The notes under the pieces were generated by a model. The model made no database searches and was not told where the DNA came from. It worked only from the letters and a program-made list of their open reading frames with translations. This document shows positions 6,376-15,725 of a stretch of DNA of 64,000 nucleotides, one piece after another. A program made the position numbers and the translations under genes. This DNA comes from Helicobacter magdeburgensis (GTDB lineage: Bacteria; Campylobacterota; Campylobacteria; Campylobacterales; Helicobacteraceae): contig NZ_JRPE02000005.1 in assembly GCF_000765825.2 (NCBI RefSeq), forward strand, positions 1 to 64,000, in the 5' to 3' direction. Numbering within the stretch: the stretch's first letter is position 1; every line of letters begins with the position of its first letter.

Positions 6376-7641
6376 ATGGATTTTTTACAAATACACAAAA
6401 CTCCCAAGATTCAAGGAAGCATTAGCATTTCTGGTGCGAAAAACTCCGCCCTGCCCATACTTGCAGCCACACTTCTTAGTAAAAACGAAGTAGCAATCAG
6501 CAATCTGCCTGATGTAGCTGATGTCAAAACCCTAGCTAAACTTTTAGAACACCTAGGCGTGAATCTTGAGTGGCTTAATCCCAACACGCTCAAAGCTCAA
6601 GCCCAAAACATCGTGCATACTAAAGCCATTTATGATATTGTGAGAAAAATGCGTGCATCTATTCTTGTGCTTGGACCGCTTTTAGCACGATTTGGACATT
6701 GCGAGGTGAGTTTGCCCGGTGGCTGTGCTATCGGTGCGCGTCCTGTGGATTTGCATATCAAGGCTATGGAGAAAATGGGTGCAACAATTCAAATTAAGGG
6801 CGGATATATCATCGCTGAAGCCAAAGGCGGACTAAAAGGGGCTGATATTTTATTTGATAAAATCACCGTTACAGGCAGTGAAAATGTCATTATGGCAGCA
6901 GCCTTGGCTCAAGGCACAACGCGTATTATTAATGCTGCTAAAGAGCCTGAAGTCGTGCAACTATGCGAGATTCTAGCCCAAAGTGGCATTAAGATTACAG
7001 GGATTGGGACAAATGAGCTAGTTATTGAAGGTAATGGCGGAGAATTGCTTGATTTTAACCCTATTGAAGTTATCCCTGATAGAATTGAAGCTGGGACTTA
7101 TCTATGTGCCGCGGCAATCACAAACTCTTCTATCACGCTTGAAAGGGTGCAAAATACCCACCTTGGAGCCATCACGGATAAACTAGAAGAAATTGGCTTT
7201 AGCTTTAATAAGCACGATACATCACTTACCATACTTCCAGCACAAAAGCTAAAGCCTTTTGAGATTATTACCACTGAATATCCCGGATTCCCAACTGATA
7301 TGCAAGCGCAATTTATGGCTCTAGCGACACAATGTGAAGGCACAAGCGTGACTGAAGAGCGATTATTTGAAAATCGCTTTATGCACGTGAGTGAATTGCA
7401 ACGCTTAGGAGCGGATATTTCACTCAAGGGCAATCACGCCACGATAAAGGGCATTAGCCCCCTTGTTGGAGCTGATGTAATGGCAACAGACTTAAGGGCA
7501 AGCTCTGCCCTCATCGTTGCTGCCCTTGTGAGTGAGGGGGTAACAAATATCCACAGAATCTACCACCTTGATAGAGGCTATGAACAAATTGAAAAAAAGC
7601 TTCTTAATCTAGGTGTCAATATCACACGCCTAAAAGGCTAG
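6376..7641 (+). CDS. murA: UDP-N-acetylglucosamine 1-carboxyvinyltransferase
   Basis: Transfers enolpyruvate from PEP to UDP-GlcNAc, the first committed step of peptidoglycan synthesis. The 421-residue, two-domain enzyme has the Lys22-Asn23 type segment ([16 protein letters not shown]) and the active-site loop [16 protein letters not shown], with the catalytic Cys present. It is therefore of the fosfomycin-sensitive type rather than the Cys-to-Asp variant. The RAS segment [17 protein letters not shown] is near residue 374. SD AAAGGATAAGAA precedes ATG 6376. It is the last gene of the gltX2 cluster; HP0648 is its counterpart. Confidence 0.96.
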   Translation: MDFLQIHKTPKIQGSISISGAKNSALPILAATLLSKNEVAISNLPDVADVKTLAKLLEHLGVNLEWLNPNTLKAQAQNIVHTKAIYDIVRKMRASILVLGPLLARFGHCEVSLPGGCAIGARPVDLHIKAMEKMGATIQIKGGYIIAEAKGGLKGADILFDKITVTGSENVIMAAALAQGTTRIINAAKEPEVVQLCEILAQSGIKITGIGTNELVIEGNGGELLDFNPIEVIPDRIEAGTYLCAAAITNSSITLERVQNTHLGAITDKLEEIGFSFNKHDTSLTILPAQKLKPFEIITTEYPGFPTDMQAQFMALATQCEGTSVTEERLFENRFMHVSELQRLGADISLKGNHATIKGISPLVGADVMATDLRASSALIVAALVSEGVTNIHRIYHLDRGYEQIEKKLLNLGVNITRLKG

Positions 7642-7675
7642 TTCTAGGTCTATGGGGAAAATCTAAGGGGGACAA

Positions 7676-8284
7676 GTGATAAAAAATGTGATAAAAAGAA
7701 TCTTTTTAGCCTTAAGCGTAGTCTTTGCTTTCACAACACTTGCAGCACAGAGTGAAGCAAATGAGCTAGAATTAAGAATCTCCTACACAGGGAGCAAAGA
7801 TTCACCTATCACCATAAAGACACAATACTGCAAAGGCACAACGCTCAAATGTGGCAAACAAATTAAAATCGCACCAAATGGCGTTGTGATTTTCCGTGCA
7901 AATTACATTAATGATAAATACAATGGGCTTGTCCGCTCATACTACTTAAATGGCAAACTTAAAGAATCACGAGAGTATATTGAAGGCAAGGAGACAAATA
8001 CTCGCACACTTTATTATGAATCTGGCAAGATTGAAAGCTCACAAATGTATGTGGATAATAAACGCGAGGGTGAGGGCAAAAAATACTATGAATCTGGCAA
8101 AGTAAAAGAGCAGTTTTTTTATAAAAATGATATGCGTGAGGGCGTAAGGCAGGAATTTGACAAGTATGAAAAGCTCACTTTTGAGACAATGTATAAACAA
8201 GGCAGGAAGCAGTGGGTAAAACAATATGATACAAAAGGCAATGTCATTAATGAAACAAGCTGCCGCTGGAATCCGTGCTACTAA
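7676..8284 (+). CDS. Exported YwqK/MORN-like repeat protein
   Basis: A 202-residue secreted protein. The signal peptide spans about residues 1-26 (hydrophobic IFLALSVVFAFTTLAAQ). It is followed by repeats of the type YYxxGKxxxxxxYxxxxREG: YYLNGKLKESREY, YYESGKIESSQMYVDNKREG, YYESGKVKEQFFYKNDMREG. This is the YwqK family signature, often labelled an antitoxin in databases, but the signal peptide argues for a periplasmic or surface role. The start is GTG after AAGGGGGACAA. Four cysteines suggest disulphides. The next gene encodes a lipoprotein of the same repeat type, so the two were probably duplicated. Function unknown. Confidence 0.72.
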   Translation: MIKNVIKRIFLALSVVFAFTTLAAQSEANELELRISYTGSKDSPITIKTQYCKGTTLKCGKQIKIAPNGVVIFRANYINDKYNGLVRSYYLNGKLKESREYIEGKETNTRTLYYESGKIESSQMYVDNKREGEGKKYYESGKVKEQFFYKNDMREGVRQEFDKYEKLTFETMYKQGRKQWVKQYDTKGNVINETSCRWNPCY

Positions 8285-8295
8285 AAGGAGGGAAA

Positions 8296-9141
8296 ATGAC
8301 AAAGGGCAAAATAATAACAAAAGCTTGTAGCTTTCTTATCTTTTGCTATGTGTTAGGGTTTTTGACCGCCTGCCAACAAGAGCCAACACCGCAAGAAGCC
8401 ACAATCTCAACCCCCGCAAAAACGCTCACTCAAAAACAAAACGAAAATGCAAAGTCTAAGCAAAAGCAGCCCACTCAAAAACCTACTCAAACTTCTGCTA
8501 AAAATGCCATCAAAGATTCTATCTCAAACCCTGCCCAAAACCCCACAAATGAGTCAAACACAAGCACTCCAAGCAGTCAAAAAGAGCAAGATTTTATGGC
8601 TTCCACAGAGCCTTTATCTCCACAAAAAAGCCAAACCCACAAAAAAGCCTACACACAAGAAATGCTTGAAAATATCACAGGAGAAGAAAAAAACGAGCAA
8701 ATACAAGAAGATGGACGCACATATAACGCCCAAATCACTTACAAAAATGGCACAAAAATCAAGCACGGCAAAGAGATTCTATACTACCTTGATGGCGGTG
8801 TCGCACAGAGGGCATTTTATGTTGATGGCAAAAGAGAGGGGTTATTTCAAATGTTTAGCCAAAAAGGTGTGCTGATTTATGAAGCCCATTATCGTAATGG
8901 GCTACTTCACGGACCTTGCAGACTTTTTGATGTAACAAGTGGCAAGATTAAAAGTGAGATGAACTTTGCCTATGGTTTGCAAGAAGGGCAGATGAATATT
9001 TATGATATAAAAAGTGGCAAACTTTGGCATCAGCTCCACTACAAACAAGGCAAAAAAGAAGGCAGGGCAGTAGAGTTTGATGAATCTGGCAAGATTGTGC
9101 GTGAAGTGTTTTACAGCCAAGATATGGAAATAAAGCGTTAA
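8296..9141 (+). CDS. YwqK/MORN-like repeat lipoprotein
   Basis: A 281-residue lipoprotein with lipobox FLTAC near residue 27. A long Ser/Thr/Gln/Pro/Lys-rich linker (about residues 28-130) precedes C-terminal YwqK repeats (YYLDGGVAQRAFYVDGKREG and three more variants). I chose ATG 8296 with SD AAAGGAGGG; an in-frame ATG at 8275 would start inside the upstream gene. The layout suggests a protein tethered to a membrane by a flexible spacer with the repeat domain reaching out. It is operonic with the upstream exported YwqK protein. The partner and role are unknown. Confidence 0.72.
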   Translation: MTKGKIITKACSFLIFCYVLGFLTACQQEPTPQEATISTPAKTLTQKQNENAKSKQKQPTQKPTQTSAKNAIKDSISNPAQNPTNESNTSTPSSQKEQDFMASTEPLSPQKSQTHKKAYTQEMLENITGEEKNEQIQEDGRTYNAQITYKNGTKIKHGKEILYYLDGGVAQRAFYVDGKREGLFQMFSQKGVLIYEAHYRNGLLHGPCRLFDVTSGKIKSEMNFAYGLQEGQMNIYDIKSGKLWHQLHYKQGKKEGRAVEFDESGKIVREVFYSQDMEIKR

Positions 9142-9153
9142 AACAAAATATGC

Positions 9154-9159
9154 TAGAAT
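9154..9159 (+). promoter_or_regulatory. Extended -10 box (TGCTAGAAT) of thrC
   Basis: TATGCTAGAAT contains the extended TGN motif and TAGAAT. Predicted initiation near 9166 gives a leader of about 37 nt before ATG 9203. Confidence 0.55.
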
Positions 9160-9202
9160 GCAGAGATTGCTACAAAAATTATCACAATATATGAAGGATT
9201 TT

Positions 9203-10705
9203 ATGATGAGTATGTTTATTTCCACACGAGATGATAATAAAGATTTAGGCGTTACTTTTCAACACGCAATGCTTAATCCAAATGCCCCACAAGGCGGACT
9301 TTATACATTTTCTAAACTTCCTTTGTTTAGTCAAGAAATGCTACAAAGTTTTCAAAATCTCTCATATAAACAATTATGCGAAAGGCTCTTTTTTTCTTTG
9401 AATCTCAATCTTAACCCAAATCTTTTGCAACAAGCCCTGCAAAGCTATGATAACTTTGATGATCCTACAAATCCCGCCCCACTCCACACTTTAAGCAAAA
9501 ATCTCTTTATGCTCAATCTCCATTCTGGTCCCACACGAGCTTTTAAGGATATGGCGTTACAACCCTTTGGTGTTTTACTCTCTTCCTTTGCCAAAACAAA
9601 TAAAACCCCTTTTATGATTCTAGCTGCTACAAGTGGTGATACCGGTCCTGCGACACTGCAAAGCTTTGCGAATAAAGAGTATATAAAAGTTGTATGTCTC
9701 TACCCAAGTGGCGGCACAAGCGATGTGCAAAGACTGCAAATGACAACACAAGAATCTAAAAATTGCAAGGTTATTGGCATTAAGGGGGATTTTGATGATG
9801 CCCAAAGTGCGTTAAAAAATCTCCTAGCCAACAAAGATTTTATCCACAAGCTTAACAATCTTGGAATCTCGCTCTCCGCCGCTAATTCTGTGAATATAGG
9901 ACGCATTGTTTTTCAAATTGTGTATCATTTTTGGGCATATATGAGTGCGGTAAAAAATGGCAGTATCACCTTTGGAGAGAAGCTATCCATTGTCGTGCCT
10001 AGTGGGAATTTTGGCAATATTTTAGGGGCATTTTTTGCTAAAAAAATGGGCTTACCCATACACAAGCTTGTGGTTGCCTCTAATGTCAATAATATCTTAA
10101 GCGATTTTATAAATATGGGTGTATATGATATTTCTTTTCGTCATCTTATCAAGTCAAAATCTCCAGCAATGGATATTCTAAAAAGCTCAAATGTAGAGCG
10201 AATGCTGTATTTTTACTTTGGGGCTAAACGCACAAAGGAGCTAATGGAGAATCTTGCAACACAGGGTAAATATAGCCTTTTAGATTCTGAACTTGCTCTT
10301 GTGAGAGAAGATTTTAGTGCGATGAGTTGCGATGATACACAATGTCTGCAAAGTATCGCAGAATGCTTTAAAAATGGCTATGTGCTTGACCCACACACGG
10401 CTATTGGCTATTATGTAGCAAAGACATTGCAGGAAAAAGGCGTGATAAATAAAAGCATTATTTTAGCCACAGCGGAATGGAGTAAATTCGCCCCGAGTGT
10501 AAGTGCTGCTCTAACACAAGAGCAGATTCTAGAATCTTCCCAAAATATTTGTGATGAAGAAGCCATTAAAACAATCTGTGCCAAAGCTAACTGCACAATC
10601 TCAAAACAAATCACAGATCTTTTTAGCAAAGATGAAGTGCAAAAAGATGTGCTTGATGTGGCAGAGCTAGAATCTTGCATTATAGAGTGGCTAAAGACAT
10701 TCTAA
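9203..10705 (+). CDS. thrC: Threonine synthase
   Basis: A PLP enzyme converting O-phosphohomoserine to threonine. The 500-residue protein has the PLP lysine segment HSGPTRAFKDMALQPFG, the phosphate-binding ATSGDTGPA and the SGNFGNI loop, as in the longer E. coli-type threonine synthases. The frame is open back to 9158, but ATG 9203 follows SD GAAGGA and lies downstream of the predicted transcription start, so the shorter form is preferred. It is separated from purE by its own promoter, hence probably monocistronic. Confidence 0.94.
   Translation: MMSMFISTRDDNKDLGVTFQHAMLNPNAPQGGLYTFSKLPLFSQEMLQSFQNLSYKQLCERLFFSLNLNLNPNLLQQALQSYDNFDDPTNPAPLHTLSKNLFMLNLHSGPTRAFKDMALQPFGVLLSSFAKTNKTPFMILAATSGDTGPATLQSFANKEYIKVVCLYPSGGTSDVQRLQMTTQESKNCKVIGIKGDFDDAQSALKNLLANKDFIHKLNNLGISLSAANSVNIGRIVFQIVYHFWAYMSAVKNGSITFGEKLSIVVPSGNFGNILGAFFAKKMGLPIHKLVVASNVNNILSDFINMGVYDISFRHLIKSKSPAMDILKSSNVERMLYFYFGAKRTKELMENLATQGKYSLLDSELALVREDFSAMSCDDTQCLQSIAECFKNGYVLDPHTAIGYYVAKTLQEKGVINKSIILATAEWSKFAPSVSAALTQEQILESSQNICDEEAIKTICAKANCTISKQITDLFSKDEVQKDVLDVAELESCIIEWLKTF
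10524..10537. repeat. Palindromic double copy of the AGATTCT word
   Basis: AGATTCTAGAATCT within thrC joins the two orientations of the overrepresented 7-mer. Other copies of this 14-mer are at 22481-22494 and 41413-41426. Confidence 0.7.
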
Positions 10706-10733
10706 GGCACACAAGGAATTAATACAAATATGC

Positions 10734-10739
10734 TAGAAT
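10734..10739 (+). promoter_or_regulatory. Extended -10 box (TGCTAGAAT) of purE
   Basis: ATATGCTAGAATCC lies 34 bases before ATG 10773 and matches the thrC element nearly base for base. Confidence 0.55.
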
Positions 10740-10772
10740 CCGCACATTTTAAAAGAGCCAAAAGGAGTGAAA

Positions 10773-11267
10773 ATGGACTTTGTTAGCGTGATTATGGGGA
10801 GTAAGAGCGATTGGAATGTGATGAGTGAATGTATAGAAGTATTTAAAAAATTTGATGTGGCTTATGAAGTGATTATAAGCTCGGCTCATCGCTCACCGGA
10901 ACGCACAAAAGAATATGTCAAAGACGCACAATCTCGTGGCGCACAAGTTTTTATCGGTGCAGCGGGAATGGCAGCCCATCTAGCCGGGGCGATTGCCTCT
11001 CAAACTTGTAAGCCTGTGATTGGTGTGCCTTTAAGCGGTGGGGCAATGGACGGACTTGATGCCTTGCTTTCAACGGTGCAAATGCCTAGCTCTATGCCTG
11101 TGGCAACGGTGAGTATTGGTAAAGCTGGGGCGATTAATGCGGCGTATTTAGCTATGCAGATTCTAAGTCTTAAAAATGATGAGCTAGCTGGGAAACTCAT
11201 TGAAGATCGCGTGATGAAAGCCAAAAAGGTAGAGCTAGATTCAGCAGAGATTGAAGTGAGAATCTAA
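10773..11267 (+). CDS. purE: N5-carboxyaminoimidazole ribonucleotide mutase
   Basis: Interconverts N5-CAIR and CAIR in purine synthesis. The 164-residue class I PurE has the signature VIMGSKSDWNVM near the N-terminus, the catalytic-loop SSAHRSPERT with the active-site His, and GAAGMAAHLAG. A GTG at 10767 lies inside the Shine-Dalgarno AAAGGAG, so ATG 10773 is taken as the start. The downstream genes up to csd4 are closely packed, suggesting purE heads an operon with a DUF3972-like protein, a DUF89 protein, glyQ and csd4. Confidence 0.95.
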   Translation: MDFVSVIMGSKSDWNVMSECIEVFKKFDVAYEVIISSAHRSPERTKEYVKDAQSRGAQVFIGAAGMAAHLAGAIASQTCKPVIGVPLSGGAMDGLDALLSTVQMPSSMPVATVSIGKAGAINAAYLAMQILSLKNDELAGKLIEDRVMKAKKVELDSAEIEVRI

Positions 11268-11276
11268 GGGGGATTT

Positions 11277-11762
11277 ATGGAAAATACGACAACTTGGCTA
11301 GAACTCCACGAGTTTATTAAGCTCTCTGGGCTTGATGAAACAAAGATTATGGACTTAATCAATGAGGGGAGCATTAAAAGCAAGGAGGAGGAAAATAAGA
11401 TTTTTGTTGATGCAACTTCTGGGACTTCCGCCCTTGTGAAAAAAGTAGAATCTGGGCTAGTCTCTGCGGATATGAATGGCAAGGAACTTGATCCCGTCTT
11501 TGTAGAAAAGACAATCTCCACTATCCTTGGACTGCACGATAAGGTTATTTCAGCAAAAGATGAAACCATCAGTGCCTTTAAAAATGAAAACTCGTTTTTA
11601 AAAGATGCCCTGATTTCTATGCAGGAAGTGTATGATGATGATAAAAAAACAATGGAGACTTTGCGTTTGGAATTAGAGCGTTCAAGGGAAGAGATTGAAT
11701 TTATGAAACGCAAATATCGCTTGATGTGGGGCAAAGTCTCCAATATGACAGAGACAAAATGA
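11277..11762 (+). CDS. DUF3972-like coiled-coil protein
   Basis: A 161-residue cytoplasmic protein. Residues 5-40 resemble a small DNA-binding helix-turn-helix (WLELHEFIKLSGLDETKIMDLI). The C-terminal half, from about 85, is a long predicted coiled coil rich in Glu/Lys (TLRLELERSREEIEFMKRKY). It appears to belong to the ε-proteobacterial family I know as DUF3972, an attribution from memory. Its stop overlaps the next ATG (ATGA), so translation is coupled. Role unknown. Confidence 0.65.
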   Translation: MENTTTWLELHEFIKLSGLDETKIMDLINEGSIKSKEEENKIFVDATSGTSALVKKVESGLVSADMNGKELDPVFVEKTISTILGLHDKVISAKDETISAFKNENSFLKDALISMQEVYDDDKKTMETLRLELERSREEIEFMKRKYRLMWGKVSNMTETK

Positions 11763-12721
11763 TAGCACAAGAGATGTGTTTTGACTGCTTACAAAGGCAG
11801 ATTAAAAACTTTTCAAAAATGCTTCCAACGCATAATTTACAACCCTTGCAAGAATGCGTTGAAAAAAAACTTGCATCTCTTAAACAAAGCTATATCACAC
11901 CAAATAAGCAAGATAATCTTCTCACACCCCCACAAATTGCTATTGATATTTATAAAGATTTATCCACCACGCTACAAAATGATGACCCATACGCACATAT
12001 CAAACAAGAGAGCATACAAAAAGCCTTTCATATCTGCCAAGAGCTTATCTCACGCTACCCTGCCCCAAAGCTTGAGCCACAAATACATAATGAAAAAATA
12101 GTATGGAGTAAAGATTCTATCTTTACTCGGCTAGATTGGGCGGTTAGAATGGCGATTTTAGGAAATGTTATTGACTATGGCTCACAGCATAGCTTTAGCT
12201 TTGACAATGCAGATTTTGATTTTAAATCTTTGGACTTTGGGGCGTATGACTTAAAGCCTTTTATCTCAAAATTAGAATCTGCTAAAAGTCTTTTATATAT
12301 TGCGGATAATGCGGGGGAAAATATCTTTGATGCTCTACTTATTGTCACGCTTAAAGCTATTTATCCACATCTTAGCATAAGCTATGCGGTGCGTGGCAGG
12401 GCGATTATCAATGATTTGACATTGCAGGATATGCTTCACCCATTAGCACAGCCTTTATTAGAATCTTGTGAAGTTTTAAGCTCAGGTGTGAGAAGTCCGG
12501 GCTTTGTGTATGCTGATGCGAATTCTCAAACCCAAAGCCTTTATGATTCTGCGGATATGATTCTAGCCAAAGGTATGGGGAATTTTGAATGTTTAGAATC
12601 TTATAAAGATGAGCGACTTTTCTTACTTTTTAAAATCAAATGCGATGTCGTGGCAAAGTTTTGCAACAAAGCCAAAGGCACGATGATGTTTTTACACAAT
12701 ACACATTATATAAAGGAGTGA
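11759..12721 (+). CDS. DUF89 / ARMT1-like damage-control phosphatase
   Basis: A 320-residue protein of the COG1578/DUF89 family. Family members are metal-dependent phosphatases thought to remove damaged or surplus phosphometabolites. The N-terminal CFDCLQRQI motif and the metal site [17 protein letters not shown] (Asp/Asn/Glu ligands) near residue 180 are visible, with GMGNFECL near the C-terminus. ATG 11759 overlaps the preceding stop as ATGA; an in-frame ATG at 11726 lies inside the upstream gene and is less likely. It sits 1 bp before glyQ. The substrate is not evident. Confidence 0.78.
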   Translation: MIAQEMCFDCLQRQIKNFSKMLPTHNLQPLQECVEKKLASLKQSYITPNKQDNLLTPPQIAIDIYKDLSTTLQNDDPYAHIKQESIQKAFHICQELISRYPAPKLEPQIHNEKIVWSKDSIFTRLDWAVRMAILGNVIDYGSQHSFSFDNADFDFKSLDFGAYDLKPFISKLESAKSLLYIADNAGENIFDALLIVTLKAIYPHLSISYAVRGRAIINDLTLQDMLHPLAQPLLESCEVLSSGVRSPGFVYADANSQTQSLYDSADMILAKGMGNFECLESYKDERLFLLFKIKCDVVAKFCNKAKGTMMFLHNTHYIKE

Positions 12722-12722
12722 T

Positions 12723-13610
12723 ATGCTTAGTTTTTCAGATATTTTATTACAATTGCAGGAGTTTTGGAAAAATCAAGGCTGCCTTATCGTGCAACCCTAT
12801 GATATTCCCGCAGGAGCTGGGACATTCCACCCTGCTACTTTATTAAGAAGCCTAGATTCAAAGCCGTGGAGTGTAGCCTATGTCGCCCCATCTCGCCGCC
12901 CCACAGATGGACGCTATGGGGAAAATCCCAACCGCCTAGGGAGCTACTATCAATTTCAAGTGCTTATAAAGCCTAGCCCCGATAATATACAAGAGCTGTA
13001 TTTACATAGTCTTGAATCTTTGGGACTAGATATAAAGGCTCACGATGTGCGTTTTGTAGAAGATAATTGGGAATCCCCAACACTTGGAGCGTGGGGGCTA
13101 GGCTGGGAAGTATGGCTAGATGGTATGGAAGTAACGCAATTTACATATTTTCAGCAAGTGGGCGGTATCCCCTGTCGCCCTGTGGCAGTGGAGATTACCT
13201 ATGGTGTGGAAAGACTAGCAATGTATATTCAAGGCAAGGAAAATATTTTTGACATTGTGTGGAATACTAATCCGCCAATGCTCTATGCCGATGTGCATTT
13301 GCAAGGGGAATATGAGTTTTCAAAATATCACTTTGAAGTGGCAGATACGCAAATGCTTTTTAGCATTTTTAATCAATACGCTAATGAAGTCAAAAACTGC
13401 TTGGAGCAGAAAATCCCCCTTGTAGCCTATGACTACACAATGCTTGCAAGCCATTGCTTTAATGTCCTTGATGCAAGAAAAGCCATCTCGGTAGCTCAAA
13501 GGCAAAACTACATTTTGCAAATTAGAGAACTCACTAAATCCTGTGCCTTGCTGTATAAAGAAATGGAGAGTGAAAGGGAGCATAGAATCACAAAGGCAAA
13601 AGGGCAGTAA
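12723..13610 (+). CDS. glyQ: Glycyl-tRNA synthetase alpha subunit
   Basis: A class II synthetase catalytic subunit that acts with GlyS (not in this window) as an α2β2 enzyme. The 295-residue length is typical. Signatures are [18 protein letters not shown], the motif-2-like region [19 protein letters not shown], and [21 protein letters not shown]. It starts immediately after the DUF89 gene, and its TAA overlaps the ATG of the carboxypeptidase gene by one base. The beta subunit is unlinked, as in H. pylori. Confidence 0.96.
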   Translation: MLSFSDILLQLQEFWKNQGCLIVQPYDIPAGAGTFHPATLLRSLDSKPWSVAYVAPSRRPTDGRYGENPNRLGSYYQFQVLIKPSPDNIQELYLHSLESLGLDIKAHDVRFVEDNWESPTLGAWGLGWEVWLDGMEVTQFTYFQQVGGIPCRPVAVEITYGVERLAMYIQGKENIFDIVWNTNPPMLYADVHLQGEYEFSKYHFEVADTQMLFSIFNQYANEVKNCLEQKIPLVAYDYTMLASHCFNVLDARKAISVAQRQNYILQIRELTKSCALLYKEMESEREHRITKAKGQ

Positions 13611-15715
13611 TGCGTTTTATCCTTGCTTTTTTTCTTACTTTCAATGCCCTTACACATCTGCTTTATGCGGAAAATCTCGTGCGGGATTTTGAGCTTTATA
13701 AATTAAATGAAGGCGATAAAAATGCACCGACCTTATTGCTTATGGGTGGGATTCACGGCGATGAGCCCGGGGCGTATTATTCCACAGATTTATTTTTGCG
13801 ACATTATAAGATAACAAAGGGGAGTGTGTGGGTTGTGCCTGTGGTGAATCCGCACGGAATGTTTGCCAATATGCGTGGCGTATATGGCGATATGAATCGC
13901 AAGTTTGCCGCTTTGAGCCAAAATGACCCAGATTATGAGAGTATCCAAAACATCAAAAAGCTCCTTGCCAACCCGGAAATTGACATCTCTATGCACTTGC
14001 ACGATGGGAGTGGGTATTGGCGTCCTACTTATCAAAGCAATCTTTTGAATCCACATAAATGGGGCAACTGCTCGGTTGTGGATCAAATACGCATTGATGG
14101 AAAATATGGAGAATTAGAATCTTTTGTGGCTCAAATGGTGGCTGATATTAATCTGCGGATTTTAAATCCCATTCATCGCTTCCACGTGCATAATACCCAA
14201 ACAAAAGCCAAAAATGATGTTGAGCAACTCAAAGCTCTCACTTTCTTTTCACTCTCTTTAAATAAACCCGCCCTTACAAATGAGACAAGCAAAGAGCTTG
14301 ATGTGCCAACGCGTGTGTTTTATCATCTTTTAGCTATTGAATCTTTACTAGGGCAGTTAGGCATTACTTTTGAGCGGGATTTTGAGCTGAATGTCGCTAC
14401 GATTAAAACACTGCTTAACACAGAATCTTTATACGCAAAGATTGAAGATTCTATCTTTTTGCCCCTAGATTCTTTGCGTCCTTCACTGACCTATTTTCCC
14501 CTGCCAAAGCAGGGCAACCTAAAACAGCTAAAGATTGAAAGCCAAAGTCATCTGCTCGGTATAGTGCCAAACAAAAATGGCAAGCTCAATTTACACTATG
14601 GCTCACGCAAACTTAGCACACTTTCTCCGCAATGGTATGAGTTTGAGCATTCGCTTCAAAATGTCAAAATCAAGGTTGATGGAGAGCTACAATCCGTGCC
14701 GATAGGCTCAATAGTCTATGCTAAGCAAAGTGTTGAGTTTGAGCCTTTAGCCAATCATAGAGTAAATGTTATCGGCTATGTCTTGCCTAATGATAATAAT
14801 CCCCTGCCTAATGAAAGCGGTGTAACAATCTACAAAAAAGACTTTAAACCCCAATATAGCCTTGATACCAATGCTTCACATTTTCGTGCGGAGTTTTACC
14901 GCAATAATGCCTTTAGCGGTATGATTATCATCTCTTTTGCCAAGCCTAGAGAGAAAAGAGTTTCAACCTTTCAGCAAGTGCTTTATACTCCAGCAGTGCA
15001 TTCCAAAACTGCTAAAGCCACGCAAACAGCAAAAATTGCAGATTCAAAACAAACCCAAGCAAAGACAACGGATTCAAAAACAACAGATTCACAAGCGACT
15101 TTAAAACCTAAGCCAAAACCCACAGAATCTGAATCTACAAACACAGCCCCCACAATACTTGCTGTCAAATCAAATCTCGGGCTAAATTTAAGAACAAAGC
15201 CTAGCACAAATTCTGCCATCATCGCCAAATTGCCAAAATATACACAGGTAAAAGTTTTGCAGCAAGTAGGCAAATGGAGCAAAGTTTCAGTAGATTCTAT
15301 TCCACAAACAAAGCCCACGCAAACATTACAGGGCTATGTGATAAGCCAAGCTCTAAGCAACACGCTTTTGCCCCCACAAGAGCAAAGCCAAGCCCAAAAC
15401 ATAGAATCTACACCACAAAAAGCCCCAAAAACGCCACAAAATAAAGAGCAAGATTCCACGCCAAATCTGCCACAAAAAAAGACAGAATCTTATGCAAAAG
15501 TTATCGTCAATACCGCTATGATAAGGGCAAAGCCCAGCACAGATTCTATCATCATCGCTAAAGCACCAAAGGGACGAAAAATGCAGATTCTATCCTTTGA
15601 AAAGGATAAGGATAATACACAATGGGCGAAAATTTATTACATCTTTGAATCTCAAAGTGGCAGAAGAGAGATACAAGGCTATGTAGCAAAGCGACTTTTA
15701 GAGCCAATCCCGTAA
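13610..15715 (+). CDS. Csd4/Pgp1-type peptidoglycan carboxypeptidase (M99) with two SH3 domains
   Basis: A 701-residue exported enzyme predicted to trim peptidoglycan tripeptides to dipeptides, the activity that gives H. pylori its helical shape. It has a signal peptide at residues 1-20. The M99 catalytic domain contains GGIHGDEPGA with His49 and Glu52, and His131 in SMHLHDGSGYW. The spacing of 82 residues between first and last ligand equals that in Csd4 (Gln46, Glu49, His128), but here the first ligand is a canonical His instead of Gln. A family C-terminal domain follows to about 460. Then come a Thr/Lys/Pro-rich linker and two bacterial SH3 domains (NLGLNLRTKPSTNSAIIAKL near 520-590; MIRAKPSTDSIIIAKAPKG near 640-701). 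Csd4 is 438 residues and lacks these SH3 domains, so this version may bind the wall more tightly. Confidence 0.88.
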   Translation: MRFILAFFLTFNALTHLLYAENLVRDFELYKLNEGDKNAPTLLLMGGIHGDEPGAYYSTDLFLRHYKITKGSVWVVPVVNPHGMFANMRGVYGDMNRKFAALSQNDPDYESIQNIKKLLANPEIDISMHLHDGSGYWRPTYQSNLLNPHKWGNCSVVDQIRIDGKYGELESFVAQMVADINLRILNPIHRFHVHNTQTKAKNDVEQLKALTFFSLSLNKPALTNETSKELDVPTRVFYHLLAIESLLGQLGITFERDFELNVATIKTLLNTESLYAKIEDSIFLPLDSLRPSLTYFPLPKQGNLKQLKIESQSHLLGIVPNKNGKLNLHYGSRKLSTLSPQWYEFEHSLQNVKIKVDGELQSVPIGSIVYAKQSVEFEPLANHRVNVIGYVLPNDNNPLPNESGVTIYKKDFKPQYSLDTNASHFRAEFYRNNAFSGMIIISFAKPREKRVSTFQQVLYTPAVHSKTAKATQTAKIADSKQTQAKTTDSKTTDSQATLKPKPKPTESESTNTAPTILAVKSNLGLNLRTKPSTNSAIIAKLPKYTQVKVLQQVGKWSKVSVDSIPQTKPTQTLQGYVISQALSNTLLPPQEQSQAQNIESTPQKAPKTPQNKEQDSTPNLPQKKTESYAKVIVNTAMIRAKPSTDSIIIAKAPKGRKMQILSFEKDKDNTQWAKIYYIFESQSGRREIQGYVAKRLLEPIP

Positions 15716-15725
15716 GGATAAGGGT

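Noticed and set aside
11264-11770. Minus-strand 168-codon frame
   Set aside because: Opposite the DUF3972-like gene, which has SD, coupling to its neighbour and coiled-coil pattern; the mirror frame has none.
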